Shown here: positions 25,065 through 37,642 of the stretch, one piece after another
Position numbering within the stretch: the stretch's first letter is position 1
How the letters are laid out: each line of letters begins with the position of its first letter
Assembly (NCBI GenBank): GCA_013399015.1
Contig: VWZX01008269.1
Coordinates: 152,213-216,212, forward strand
Length of the DNA: 64,000 bases
From: Galbula dea
Taxonomy: Eukaryota > Chordata > Aves > Piciformes > Galbulidae
Direction of reading: 5' to 3'
The notes under the pieces: model-generated
Databases searched by the model: none
Told to the model about the DNA's origin: nothing
Seen by the model: only the letters and a program-made list of their open reading frames with translations
Program-made: the position numbers and the translations under genes

Positions 25065-28000
25065 GAGTTCAATCTAATTTGAACAACTGTAAAAATTGTC
25101 ATAGTAAGAAAAAACCACTTTTTTATAAAGAAGAAGAATATAAACCAGTCATTTTGATGAGCACAAAGCTGGAGAGATTCTGGCCTCATTTTTATATGCC
25201 TTGTCAGTAAAATACACACTTCAGTAGCTAAAAATGCAGTATATGTGGTTTCATCTCAGCAGTGGTGAAAGCCAGTTTTGCTGATCATAATTTATAACAT
25301 AGGAGACAAACGCTAGTAAAAACTGAGTGGTGGTGTCAATCCTCACTTGTAAAATAAAGTTTAAGAAAATCCAAACTGCTGTATTTTTTTAAATACCACA
25401 TTAGATTTGCATTTTTTTTCTGTTTGAAAGAAATCCCTCTCTAAACAATACTGCCTTTAGTAAAGATACTGAGTAGATTACTATGGATATTCCAGAAGAA
25501 AGTTTTGCAAAATTTTTTCCATACACTGTCGAATGTTAATGTAGTTTAAAATATGGCCTCTAGGTGATGTTATTTACCACTACTGTGGTATATCTTTAGT
25601 AAAGAATATGGGAGAATTAAGCTATTTTTGCAGTTTTGTATCCATTTCTTAGAACCATAGAGCTAAGAGCTGAGAAATACCTGTTATAATGTCTAAACTT
25701 TTGAAAATTCATGATTATTTCCTTGCATTATGTGCTATATATTTTCCAGTAATTTTGCTAGACCAGCTTTATATTACTTGCAAATGTTTATATTTCTCTC
25801 AGCAAGATGTTTCACAGCATCCCTGGAAGCTTATACTGCTCAAACAAGAAAATAAACCAGGAAGTAAGGAACCTTCTGACTGAAAGAAAGTCCACTGCAG
25901 GTGCAGTTCTGAACTTGTAAGGGCATTTTATCCAATCCAGGTCCCTGACTGTAGGACACCATGAGGTTGATGTGTACTGCCCATCAAGATTCCCTTCCTG
26001 TGGCACCAGACCTGGGAGGCAGAGCTGCTGCATGCCTGGTTGCCATACTGATAAATAGTCAAGTCTGGACACTCATCAGGACTTAGGAACTTGAGGCTCT
26101 TCCAGGTCTTTCAATAGAGACATGACAAGTTCCTCTCACAAGGTATTCCAAGACTCACAGACATTGAAGGGGTCTGTGTGGTCAGTATGTCAGAAGTAAA
26201 ACCTCTGCAAGACAACATTTTTTTGTGAGACAGGATCTCAAGGTTTACCTTAGGACCTATCCACATAATTTGGCTTTTACTTCTCAGTGCCTTAAATTAG
26301 AGCCATGTTTACTAATTTACTTCACATTTAAATGTGTAAAAATACTAATTATATAATGGTACTGATTTAATCAGTGTCAGCTCCTTACTTTCCAGAGAGG
26401 ATAGTGGTTATTCTGGGATAAAATTAGCAACTGATGAAGCACTTGGGTTTAATTCCTTTTTATCACCTGTGTGACAGAACATTAGTCACATCCATTTTCT
26501 TTACTATTGCTGCCTTTTTATGAGGGCTACAGTCCTTTAAAATTTTACAGTTTTACTAAGCTACCTTAAAAGTGGGAGTTTATTATGAAAGAAATCACTG
26601 AATAGGAATAAAAATTGTAGCAGTTGTGTAACAACAAACTTATTAGAAATCTGTGGACATGAAACAACTGTGCATAATTTTCTGAAGAATTTTGCACTAA
26701 GCATATCTGCAATACTGAATTTTATTTAATAGAGCTGACTCTTCTCTTCAAGATGCATACCCACATTATATGTAGTGAGTACTTGAGGAACAGTCTGCTA
26801 GCAACTGGATAAAGTCATGACCTTATCTTTAAACAAAGAAACTGAGTTTTAATGAAATTAAGGTTTGCCACTAATGAATTATAGAAAAAAGTAGGGTTTG
26901 TTTAATTTGGTTTTGGTTTGGGCTTTTTTTGCTGGGTTTTTTTTCTTCCCTTTCAAATATCTCCTCAAAGAGCACAGCGCTTCTCTTATTCTGCTCAGTA
27001 GGCTGTTTGTGCATTACATTTTAAAAGGCAGCTGGGTAAAATGCATAAATAGTCCTGGGAGAAGGCACCTAAAATCCTCCACCACATATCTCACTTTCCA
27101 GATTATGCAGAAAGAAATCCTTACTGCACCTGGCCCCCAGAGTCTTGTATTTAGGCACCTCAATGGGGAAAGTGAGGCATCCTTCTGGTCTGAATTCCTC
27201 TCTATCCAGCTGATTATGGTGTTCTGTCAAAAGGCAATCATGTGGCTTTGAAACCACCCTGCTAAGAAAGTCTGAATTTCCAGGTTCCCTGTTTTGTAAG
27301 TGAGCCTTTGCTTCATGGCAGCAGTTCACAGGAAAGAGGAGAAAGATGTGAGACATCCTGAAATTTTGGGTAGCCAGGAGCTCAGAAAAAAAGGCCATGA
27401 GAAAACTACTTAGGGTCAGCCCTATGTTGTAAATTCCTAGCCAGATAGTGGATATATTAACCAGTGAATTAGCTAACCTTTAATTTAGCACAAAGTTTTA
27501 CATTCCTCTGAATTTTGATTAGAGATACCATAGTGATGTCTGCACAGTGAGAATGTACAACTTAATGCAGACTTCACTTAAGCCAGTGAGAGTGACTGGC
27601 TGGATAATGTGATAAAGGTCAGTTTGTCCTGTAAAATGATGAAAGGACTCTCCTGAGAAATGAAAACTTTCCTTAAAAAGCAGTTATTAACTCAGGTTTA
27701 GTGAAGACAAGGCTTTTCTGCTTCAGTGGCTGAGATAGTGAATCTGAGCTGTGCTGAGCTGTATGGATTTATTACCTTAACTGGCACTGCTGTGGAGTTC
27801 ACCAAGATTTGTTCAGAACCATAAAGGAAATCTGGAACAGATCACACTAATAAAATCAGATCTTTCATTTTTGGCAGAGTAAATGCATTGTCTTCTATAC
27901 ATCAAAATGGTGAGATCCCATCATCATCTGAGCACACACATTTCAAAGATGTTGGACTGTGAAAGAAGAATCTCTCAGTAAATCAGAATAAATGCCACTG

Positions 28001-28859
28001 TTGAACTAAAAAGCCCAAAAAGCATAGGTGAAAAACCCCACTTGCCACCAACATAAAAACTGTGTTGTAAAGTAACATACTGTTTCACACATCTCAAAGG
28101 TGTTCATTAATTAGTAATCTTAAGGACACTGAATTTTTTCATGATACAATTAAATAACATTGTTAACTGTGAAATAAGTGACTGGTCCCTAACTAAATAT
28201 CCTTGGCTGTTTTTGAAATCTTACCATACTAACCTTAAAATCAACAGGTAAGATGTCAGAACATATTCAGTGTGTTTTACAGCCCTTAAAAGACATTGAA
28301 TTGAGACAATTCTGTTTAATCCATGATATAAAAGTTTTGCACTTGTGACTATAAAAATTCAAGTTAATTGCTCTTTTATTAAGAGCCTAAGAAAGTCAAC
28401 AGGTTTTTTAGGCTTTCTATGAAGAAATACAACATTGTTAAACAACAGCTCTCTCTTTTTCAGCTCTCAGCATGGCACCTTGCTAGTAAGGGAGATTATA
28501 ATACTCTGCATATATATTCATTAAAAAAGAGTGAGAGGGTCTTATTTTTTCCCACAGTTGTTCCATTTCCTCTCTGGAACCTTTGGAACTTACTGAAGAG
28601 TCCTTCAAATGCCAAGAGCAGGTTTGAAATGTGACATACAGATTATTTTTAGGAGTGAGTGTCCTTGATAATATATTGCAATTCATGTATATGCAACACG
28701 TTAAGTGTACTTCAGTGCTATAATCTTGATTTACATTTGTAACAGATGATAATTAGTGTGCCAGCAGGAAAATAAAAGGAGAGATGATGATGTGGTTAAG
28801 AACTTGATTAGTAACAACTCTGAAGAGGGTGAGACATGAGAGTCAGGATACTTATCAGG

Positions 28860-28899
28860 TTCCCTTCCCTTCCCTTCCCTTCCCTTCCCTTCCCTTCCC
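28860..28899. repeat. (TTCCC)8 microsatellite
   Basis: Eight uninterrupted TTCCC units, 40 bp, followed by an extra C. The short frames reading 'FPSLPFPSLPFPS' on + and 'GREGKGREGKGRE' on - across it are artefacts of the repeat. Confidence 0.97.
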
Positions 28900-30431
28900 C
28901 CATCATTTGCATTTATTTGCAATTAAACACTAATAATTTTAGTAGACTTCCCTACAGAAATTTACAACAATATACACAAAATGTTGCTCTAAAAACTCTT
29001 AAATTACTCATCATTAATTTCCTGCACCCATAATGAAAAAAATGCCTGTGCATAATTTTTTTAACATGTTGAGCATTAACTTTTACTGTCAAGCAAGACA
29101 TCAATAATGTCAATAATGATGACAATCAGTAATGATGACATGTCTAAATACATAATCTTGCCTATGTTCTTTACTGTGCCATAGTTTTGAAATAGATCAT
29201 CTGAAATTTTCTTCTAAGTGGTAGAACTCTTAAAATAAAATGCTTTTTCCTTTCCTTTTTTTTTTTCATGTAATGTAATGTTTATTAGGAGCAATTTGCT
29301 GCTGCAGAGATTCTTCTTATTGTAAACAGTTTTCTATGTCTCATAAAAAATTCCCTTTTTCTAAGCAGATTATTGATTTATTGTTTGCATGTCCTACATA
29401 TCAAACAGACAGAGCCTTTTTTAGATATTTGTTTCATTAGATGAACATTTCCAGAGATAGACTTACACTTTCATATTAATTTCTACAAAATTTGGAAAAT
29501 AGGAGAACAATGGTTTTGAACACCTGCTAATACTCTCTTAACTACCAGTTCTTTGTTTCAATGTTAAAATATTTTTATACCTTTCCTATATATTCCATCC
29601 CTCACCTAAAGAGTCTGAAAAATAATTTTGCTGGCGTTTCCTCAGTAAAGTTCATAAATCCTAACATAGTTAGATAGATTCTTAATATGTTTTTCATAAG
29701 TCCTTATGTTTCACTTGAAATTATGTTGTTTGCATGATAGAACAGGAAGAAATGAGGACTATAAATAAAAAAAATAATCAAGGATAGTAACTCAAGTTGC
29801 TATATCCTCAGGCACTGCTTCTGTTTCAGTGTATTCTAAGAGTCAAAAACCAATGATTTCATTTTATTTTTACTGTTATCATCACTAAAATAGCCTAAGT
29901 GTCTATAAGGAAGGGAAAGAATACAGTCTATCATTTGAGGGGAGAAAATAAAGGAAACAAAAATGTACTGTAAAGCAAGTTTTAACACCATATAAGAAAC
30001 ATATAAACCAAATTTGTGTTTTGTCTTTAAAGTGAATCTCTGTAAAACTTGTCATATGTAAGGTCTACCAAATATTTATCTATTTATTTAATTTGTTTAA
30101 TTCTTATGATAATTTGTGTGAGAAAAAAATTGTATTTCACTCTCCCTTGCTCTTTGTTGATCAGAGAATACAGCTGCTCAAGAAATAATTAACTCAAACA
30201 TTAATTTTTTAGCACCTCTTTACCTTCACCTTCTACAGAGAGGAGGAAACTCTCCTAAAAGTATAATTTTGTGGTGATTATGATATTTCAGTCCTATAAT
30301 GTACCCCAACATCTTCAAATTCTATGCTTTATTGTTCTGAACTTTAGTATCTTTCAAAATAGAATTTTACTAAGTTCTATTAACTCAATATGATGCCACT
30401 GCACATTATTACAGATTTTCAGTTTTTACTG

Positions 30432-30445
30432 TTTTTTTTTTTTTT
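30432..30445. repeat. T14 homopolymer
   Basis: Fourteen consecutive T followed by CAG. Together with the T-rich flank it resembles a splice acceptor tract, but no donor-bounded open interval follows. Confidence 0.95.
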
Positions 30446-33400
30446 CAGTTTGTACATGCATTTTGTATCTCCTTATGCTTTTCCTGCTGCCTGTGATCTA
30501 TCTTCCCTTCTTCTTCCTAGCAGCAGCAGAAGTCATGGCTACCAGCTCTGCAACCTTCTTGTGTACCTCTTTTTAATAGTTTATTATCCACCCTTATGAC
30601 TTGTTTCCCACCCTAGGACACACAGCTCTGTCTAACTTACATTGAATAGATGCTCCATAGCATTTGTCAAGCTATTTGGCAAAAGGCTAATTACATTGAA
30701 CAAAGACCTGACTAGGGTCAGAGAGACAATAACAGGTGGAGGAACACCACTGGTTTGCCCAGTGAACTGAGGACGCAGACATGGCAGCTCCTTGGGTTAT
30801 CCAACTATCAACCCATAGGAATAAGCTCCCCTTCGAATGCCTGCATGAAGGGATTGGGAACTGGCAGCAGCCTCCCTTCCATCAGACTGGGGCAGGAGAA
30901 CTCTCCTGGTTCTGAAGATGTCTGAAGATGGAAACCCACAGCATCTTTGCCATGTAATAAAACATTTTATTCTGAGGTCATGTCCACTGTCCCTTAAGAA
31001 ACCCTATAAGCAACTAGCTATCCTCCTATGTCTCTATTTTTTGCACTGGTATTGTTTCCAGGCTGTTGAACTGTTAGACAACCTAAAATAATTTTTACAT
31101 CTGCCAAATATTCTCTTTTATTTTTTGTCCTATGAGTAAAAATATGTGTGGTGTCCTTCCCTCTTATCTGCCACCCCCCCTTTTATTTATTTTTTTTAAG
31201 AGAAATCAAAATATGCATTCTGAATACTGGATTTTTTACTGCTTCGCATTCATTTAATTGTGGATTTCTTTATTTTCTTTTTCATGCCCAGGGAAAATTC
31301 CATCAGGGTAGTGTCAGCTGCATCCTGGAAAATGCCTGTGTAGCATTTTAGTCTCTGCTGCTCAATAAAAAAGCCCCAAAGTAATTAATTTTCCTTATAT
31401 GGAATATCAAGGTCTTCTCATGCCAACACTGCTAAGATTAGCACTCTCTGCAGTAAACTACCTGGCCTTACAATACATAGCAGTTGGCTCTAGCTGTTCT
31501 ACAGATTTATTGTGATGGTCCTAACTGATACATTTTATTTCATTCAGATTTTTGTTTTAAATAGGTTTCTGATGATACTTGTACTACTTTGGTTTTCCAC
31601 TCAGGATAACTCTTCCGCTCATTTTATTCATGCTATCATCTATTATGTGGGGACTGGAGCTCAGGACTGAGCAGACCTAGAGTTTATATGGAATACTGGA
31701 GGAGCAGTGAGTGCTCTTAGATCTTGGGAAAAGCCTAACACTTACATAGATGTCAGCTTAAAAAAAATATTTGGTTTAGGTTTAACCAACTAATCCTTCT
31801 GTATAAACTCTTAGATACATGTAGGCTCTTGTACAAAATAGATAGAATTAAACTCTCAGCTTTTTGTAAGGTAAATGCCTAAGTTACGCAGGGCACATTC
31901 TAAAATATGCCCATATCCACCATCAACTAGAGAGTCTTGCCTGCCTCATATGTAGACTTCTGCACTATAAAAGTCCAACATTACATGAGGTACAACCTCC
32001 CTCAGTGCCTGAATTCAAACTGATTGGGATTGTGTAACTTGAGTGTCTCCATGGCACAACTGTTCCCAATTTGTTTATGCCAAAGTTAAAATGCAATTCT
32101 TCACTTCCATTATCTATTTTTTGTACAGCATACAATATGAGGAGTGTGCAACTAATACTCTATTACAAATGCTGAGGAATCTTCAAAGCCTCTTGTCTAA
32201 GAGCATTTCAGGCCTCTTAAAATACACTAATATAAACCAGCCATATTTTATGTCATAAAGACCAGTAATTTTCAAACAGTATATTGTAAGCAGTTCAACA
32301 TCCTGTTTTCCTCCAAAACAATATTTTTGCTTTTATATTTATCTACTCAAACAAGTGATTTCAACAAATCTTTATAAATTTTATGTTCTTTCCTTGCTAC
32401 AAAACTGTCACATAAGAAATATTACAGCTACTCTTCATGACAGTCTAGAGATTTTGTGATAAACTGGTAATCAGTCATAAATCTCCTGAAAGACAGCTGA
32501 CAAACATCTGGAAATGGCAAAGAATACTTCGTCAGACCCCAAGCAGAAATGATCTTTACGGATGTATAACAAAGACAATATTATTTTTCAGATGAACAGG
32601 CTTACATATGCCTTGCCAGCCTTTTAATATTTTTCAGTTTTGGAGTCATCCTCAGCTTCATGATACAATGTTATTTGCTTTAGCCTGTATCAATTTGCTA
32701 AGCTGCTTTTAGAGTAGTGATAGGACTAACAGATGTGGTACAACTGTGTAAAAGCTGTTAATTTATAATGTCCTAAAAATACAGTAGTATCAGAAAAAAG
32801 CTACAATGTATAACAGCTGTTGCATTTTGCCTTCAGTCTTGTTCATGCTGAGTAGGAATTACTCCAGATGTGGTTTAATTGCAAACCATTTGGACTACTC
32901 CAAGGTATAACTGAACTCATAAGGTGATGACATATATTTTGACAAAGCTAGGCTATGATTCCACAAATAATTTTTTTCTATTGGTAAAATGTATTGATGT
33001 GTTGTGTTTTGGGTTTTGTTTGTTTGTTTTTTAACTTCATCTGCTCTTACATATGCCAGAATCTGCCTGCCTATGCTATGTGAATAGCATAGCTGTACAG
33101 TTGCTTCACAGCATATTGCAAGGTTGGCCACTAAAATGACAAGCCTAAATAAACAAAAAACAAAACTGAAAGAAAATAAAAACTTATCATCTAGGCTGCC
33201 AAATTTTAGCTGAACATATGAAATGAATCTCATTTTTGTTTAATAAGGTATTTTGCTATTGAATTTAAGGAGGTTTCAATGTCTTCCTTTTTGTGTTTAT
33301 AGGTAGAAGAACTGAGAACATGGAAAAACGAATTTTGACTTGTGTGTTCCATATTGTGGAAGAAATACCTGTATAATAACCTAACATTTAACATCAAGAT

Positions 33401-33447
33401 TGGAATCACACAAGTAAACCCAGCTCTGACTAATACTGTTCTTCTTA

Positions 33448-33799
33448 AAGAGACCTTATTGTGGCCTTCCAGTATCTGAAGGGGGCCTACAAAAAAGCTG
33501 GTGAGGGACTTTTGAGGATGTCGGGTTGTGATAGAACCAGGGAAAATGGATGCCATCTAGAGAAGGGTAGATTTAGATTAGATATTAGGAGAAAGTTCTT
33601 CACCATGAGAGTGGTGAGACACTGGAACAGGTTGCCCACAGAGGTTGTGGAAGCCCCATCCCTGGAAGCTTCTAAAAGAAGGCTGGATGGGGCTCTGGGC
33701 AACCTGATCTAGTGGACAGTGTCCCTGCCAGGCAGGGGGGTTGGAACTAGATGAACTTTAAGGTCCCTTCCAACTATGACAGTTCTATGACTCTATGAA
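33448..33799 (+). mobile_element. CR1 LINE, 5'-truncated 3' end with intact ORF2 C-terminus
   Basis: A + strand CR1 of about 350 bp. The retained coding part is open from the 5' junction to the natural stop at 33710-33712 and reads 'AFQYLKGAYKKAGEGLL', 'GRFRLDIRRKFFTMRVVRHW', 'NRLPTEVVEAPSLEA' and 'LDGALGNLI'. The 3' UTR keeps the GGGGGGTTGGAACTAGATGA and GGTCCCTTCCAAC blocks and ends in two or three ATTCTATG-like octamers. It is closely related to the minus-strand copy at 16517-16875, with almost the same 5' truncation point. The frame encodes only the non-catalytic C-terminus, so it has no enzymatic function. Confidence 0.96.
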
Positions 33800-36700
33800 T
33801 GAACTAAAGAAAAATATCCATGACATAGTATTGTGAATGAACCAGTTTCTTTCCACGACCAGATATTAGTCATTACCAAGGATTTGACCCTGTGACTAAT
33901 TCAGTCATCTGAACTGCTGTGATAATAGCTTCTTCTAGTATTTTGCACTTCTATTCCTCCTACTTTTGTCAAGATCTTTTACCTCTTTTTCTCTCCATCT
34001 TTGCTTCATTTATTTTCTTTTAACAAAAGTATTTACTGAAACTAGCAAATACTTTTTTATCAACAGGGTGTCATAATTACACAAACAGCAAAATTCCTTT
34101 TCTGAAGTGATATGCAGCCTCAAAATCTTTCTAGAGATTGAAGAAATAAACAAACATGAACTAGTAAATAAATATACATGGACAAAGGTAAGGATGTTAT
34201 TCACTTTGAAAAAGAACTATTAAATTGTTATTGAATATAAATTACAACTTACTTTGCTTTATGCTCAATATTAATAAAGCCTCAATAAAACCTGAATTAG
34301 ATGATGTAAAGTAAGATTATGAATCAAATCTGTTATTGCTGCAAAAAGTAAAAATTTCCAATGATTTAAGTAATTATTTGCTAAATTTTTCCATTAAACA
34401 TCTCTATGCTGCTTGTCAAACAAGTCTGTTCAGTAATAATCATTAAGTATGAAAGCCAGAAGCTCGCATGTACTAAAGCATGAGATTGAATCATTAAAAC
34501 AGGATTTGCCCTCTGTCACAAAGAAAATTATTTGAAGACTCCTTGTAAAGAGCCTTAGAATCTGACCGTTGAAAAAACTATTTACTGGTTAGATATCAGA
34601 TGAATGAAAACCAGAAAACAAATGGCCATCGAGTTTTATTAAATGTTCCTTCCTTTCCCTCTTTCACCTTCCCTTTCTCCTTCCCCTTTCCTCCCCCTTC
34701 CCTTTTCTCCTTCCTTTTCCCTGCCTCTTCTTTTTCAATAAATTGTTTGGAGGCAACACTAATAGATTAGTGCATGGCTTTCTTTCATATTATGAAAGTC
34801 ATTAAATCATTTTTTGTAAATTAGTCCTAATTTGCATTTTAATTTGACAGTCATCTTGATTAAAAACAGAATACAGGAATTGCACCTGTGTTCCTAATTC
34901 TAGTGGCTTTTAGCATTATTGCACACTGAACATTCATTATGGTAATCTTGCAAAATGTGCAGTGTAAACTGGTGTTTCATACAGCATAGAACAAAGTGTG
35001 TCCAGAAAGTAAAACTTATTTTTGAATTTGAAAATTTTCTCAGCAGTTTAGGACAGTCAGACACAAATTTGACTTTTATTTTTAGCACATGTATTAAACC
35101 ATATCCTTCCACCATGCTGGACTTCAGTGAGCAGCATAACTTAAAATTTAATGGAACTATTTCCACAAGAACTGGGGTTTTTTTCACTATTCTCATTTAG
35201 TTACAAATTTTTCTATTTAATCGTCATGTTTCCAAACTCACGTTACCATGTATTCTTCTAATCTCACTTTGATGATAATAGTAGTTATTTCATTCCCTCG
35301 AGAGATTCTCCTCACCCCCAGTAACCCATTGATGATAGCTAAGTTGTTCTTGCTATCTTGTTCATCTCTTCATTTCATAGTTACTATTCTTCAGGAAAGG
35401 AAGAGTAATTGCAGCAACTGAGCTTCAATTATTCTTCATTTTTGCTTCAAATCTCCTGTGGTTTTGCCTTCCCTTCTCTTAACATTTGGAAGCAGAAGTC
35501 TATTTGTGTAATCATTTTGTCCTTTACATCCAAATAGCTTTGGGTGTCTTCTAACTATGGAGAGAAAAAAATACATGTTTTAAACCTTTCTCAGTCTTTG
35601 AAAAAAGTTATTTAGGTTAATGATTGAAATCTATTATAAGCTTAATTATTAATTAAAATAACATTGTAGGGAAACCAATTCAAACTAATCAGAGAAAAAC
35701 CTCTTTGTTTCATTGATTTCCTGTTAAAGATGAGTACGTTAATACCTGAAAGCATGTTAATTATAACTCTGATTAACTCGAGGGATTTCTCATCATGGCA
35801 TTTTTATACTTTCATCCATTTCACAAGAAGCTATAGTGTAGTGTTTGTGTGCATAAGATAAGAATTCCACAGTAGCATTGCCCTGGTGAAAATAGTGATT
35901 GCAGGGATTTTAAAAGTCATTTCCTGTTCACTCCAATAAAAGGAGAAGATGATTCCAAAAGAGTGAGAGAATATTAAAGTGTTCACAATGTTAAATGGAG
36001 TGGTTAATAACAGCAAAATAAATTACTTCCAGATGAATTCAGATGACTAATTCAGTGAGCATAAATGGAAATAAAAGAAACAATCCAAAATAACAGCCCA
36101 ATTCAGTGTAGATTTGAAAAGTATCTTTTCACTTGTTGAACAGTAAATACACAGAACTGTCTAGTAGAGAAGGATGTTGAATTAGAAATATGAGGATCAG
36201 TCAAGGAAATATTAGAATACATTCAGGGAACAAAAAGGATTATAAAGGTGTTTTTGCAAAGGCCCACAGCTTTCCTTCCCTGACTCCCTCATTTCTTCTA
36301 GTTTTTATACATTCCCTTCACCACACTGTTTTCAACCCTGAAAACATTTGTGATTTAAATAGGCAAATTCATTGATGGATTGATTTTATTCTTGGTTAAA
36401 AAAAGAATAAAATATGTATATCCATGGCAAAACCCGCAACAGAATGATTCCTTTTAGGCAGAAGCCAGGAACACAACTTTATGGAATTAAAGAGGATGAA
36501 AATGTCTCTGTTGAGATATTTGTGCCTGTTAAAAGATTAGAATATTGTGAATCTAGAATTTCCTGATGAGAGTATGATATCTACAATGGATTTAATAACC
36601 ATATATATTGGTCTTAAAAGCTTGACGAATTTTATTTGTTATATACTCTTTCTGGTATATGTGTAGATAACTCCTAATAAAATCAAGTGAACAATTCAAT

Positions 36701-37457
36701 TTAAAAAAAAAAATAAAAAATCTTCAGTAGCTAGCATATTACTGAGTATTGTTAAATAGATTTAGATGTATTAGTGTTGTGCATCTTCTCTAGGCTTTCA
36801 TATTATGTAGGCACAAAAGGCTTGATACTTCAGGAAATAGAAAATATAAATAATACTTTGCAGTTGGAGCAGGGAGCAAAGCTGAAGCTGAATGATCTTG
36901 AATCTTGATTTAATTTTCAAATTCCAAGCTGTAGTCTTCCTTTTCATTATCTTTATTTTCCTCTTAGTTATTTTTTTTTTATTTCCCTGTTCTGTTAATA
37001 CCATTCCTAAATTAATAAAATGGTGGTGGAATTTCCCTAAAAATGTAACAGGATTTCCATCAGAATAACATGGAATAGGAAACTTGGAAGATATAACAGA
37101 AAGTGATAGTCACAGAGATATCCTTCTCAGTTTTAAAGGTGGTTTTGTCTAATATTTGCATTAGAGAGCACATATAACTCTGATCTATACTTAGTAAATT
37201 CACACAATAAAAAAGAAAAAACTAAATATGTATGTATTCAGAGCCAAGTTAACTGTGCAGTGAAAAGTCTGGATGCTTCAGACTATACAAAATATCTGGA
37301 GTTAGCTAGCTGCGTAAGCAGGGGCAATTAGTGCCATTTCAGACAGCTAAGCATACTGCACACCTACAGTTTTCATTATTTAATTATTTTGTTTTGCACT
37401 GAAAACATGGTCAGTTTCCTTCTAGTAAAGGTAAAAAAAACCTGTGAGGTGATCATG
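33800..37457. other. AT-rich unique DNA, no gene seen
   Basis: About 3.7 kb. The main structured element is the pyrimidine tract at 34647-34736. Frames at 34900-35196 (-) and 34955-35200 (+) overlap each other on opposite strands, and neither has a recognisable domain. The stretch 34790-34870 is AT-rich with homeobox-like TAATT words, but no regulatory claim is made. Confidence 0.5.
34647..34736. repeat. 90-bp polypyrimidine tract (purine tract on - strand)
   Basis: About 90 bases of C and T on the + strand with only two purines, built of irregular CCTT and TTCCC words. It is not a regular microsatellite. Such homopurine-homopyrimidine tracts can adopt triplex (H-DNA) structure. No gene context is visible. 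Confidence 0.9.
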
Positions 37458-37642
37458 CTGATTTTGCCTGGGGTAGGGTCAATTTTCTTAGTAGCGCTTT
37501 GTATTGTGCTCTTGTTTAGATTTGTGCTGGAAACAGTGTTAATAACACCGGATGTTTTTGTTATTGCTGAGCAATGTTTACACAGAGTCAAGACCTTTTC
37601 TTCTTCTCACACCATTCCACCAGTGAGTAGGCTGGTGATGAA
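37458..37642 (+). mobile_element. LTR fragment (5' part) of an avian ERVL-like retrovirus
   Basis: The sequence follows a widespread avian LTR. It shows GCCTGGGGTAGGGTCAATTT, TTTGTGCTGGAAACAGTG, TTGCTGAGCAATGTTTACAC and CAGAGTCAAGACCTTTTCTT, ending at a CCACCAGTGAGTAGGCTGG block. Only the 5' part (U3) is left: the rest of U3, the R/U5 part and any internal region are absent. The overlap of its right end with the start of the LTR fragment at 49888-50389 shows that the two are separate insertions. The family assignment (ERVL-like) comes from memory of avian repeats. No viral protein frame is present. Confidence 0.8.

Larger units (their letters stand above)
25065..33447. other. Longest repeat-poor stretch, AT-rich, no gene seen
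   Basis: About 8.4 kb without a supported gene. GC-richer patches of unknown origin lie at about 25860-26220, 27040-27420 (open on both strands for over 100 codons) and 30600-30960. G/T-rich runs lie at 26896-26945 and 33000-33032. The (TTCCC)8 array at 28860-28899, an imperfect AATGATGACA-type repeat at 29098-29141 and a T14 run at 30432-30445 are the simple repeats. None of the patches matches a family I know. Confidence 0.5.

Noticed and set aside
25647..25690. AGAACCATAGAGCTAAGAGC as a possible CR1 3' tail on the minus strand
   Set aside because: Only the AGAAxCATAGAG start resembles CR1; the GGTCCCTTCCAAC block is missing.
26898..27251. 117-codon + strand frame starting with a hydrophobic segment
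   Set aside because: The hydrophobic start is encoded by a T/G low-complexity run. The rest overlaps an open frame on the other strand and matches no family.
28836..29033. Frame with repeated FPSLP residues as a proline-repeat protein
   Set aside because: The repeat is simply translation of the (TTCCC)8 microsatellite.
34900..35200. Overlapping 98-codon (-) and 81-codon (+) frames, considered as a transposase remnant
   Set aside because: No DDE/D-type motif or terminal inverted repeats were found.
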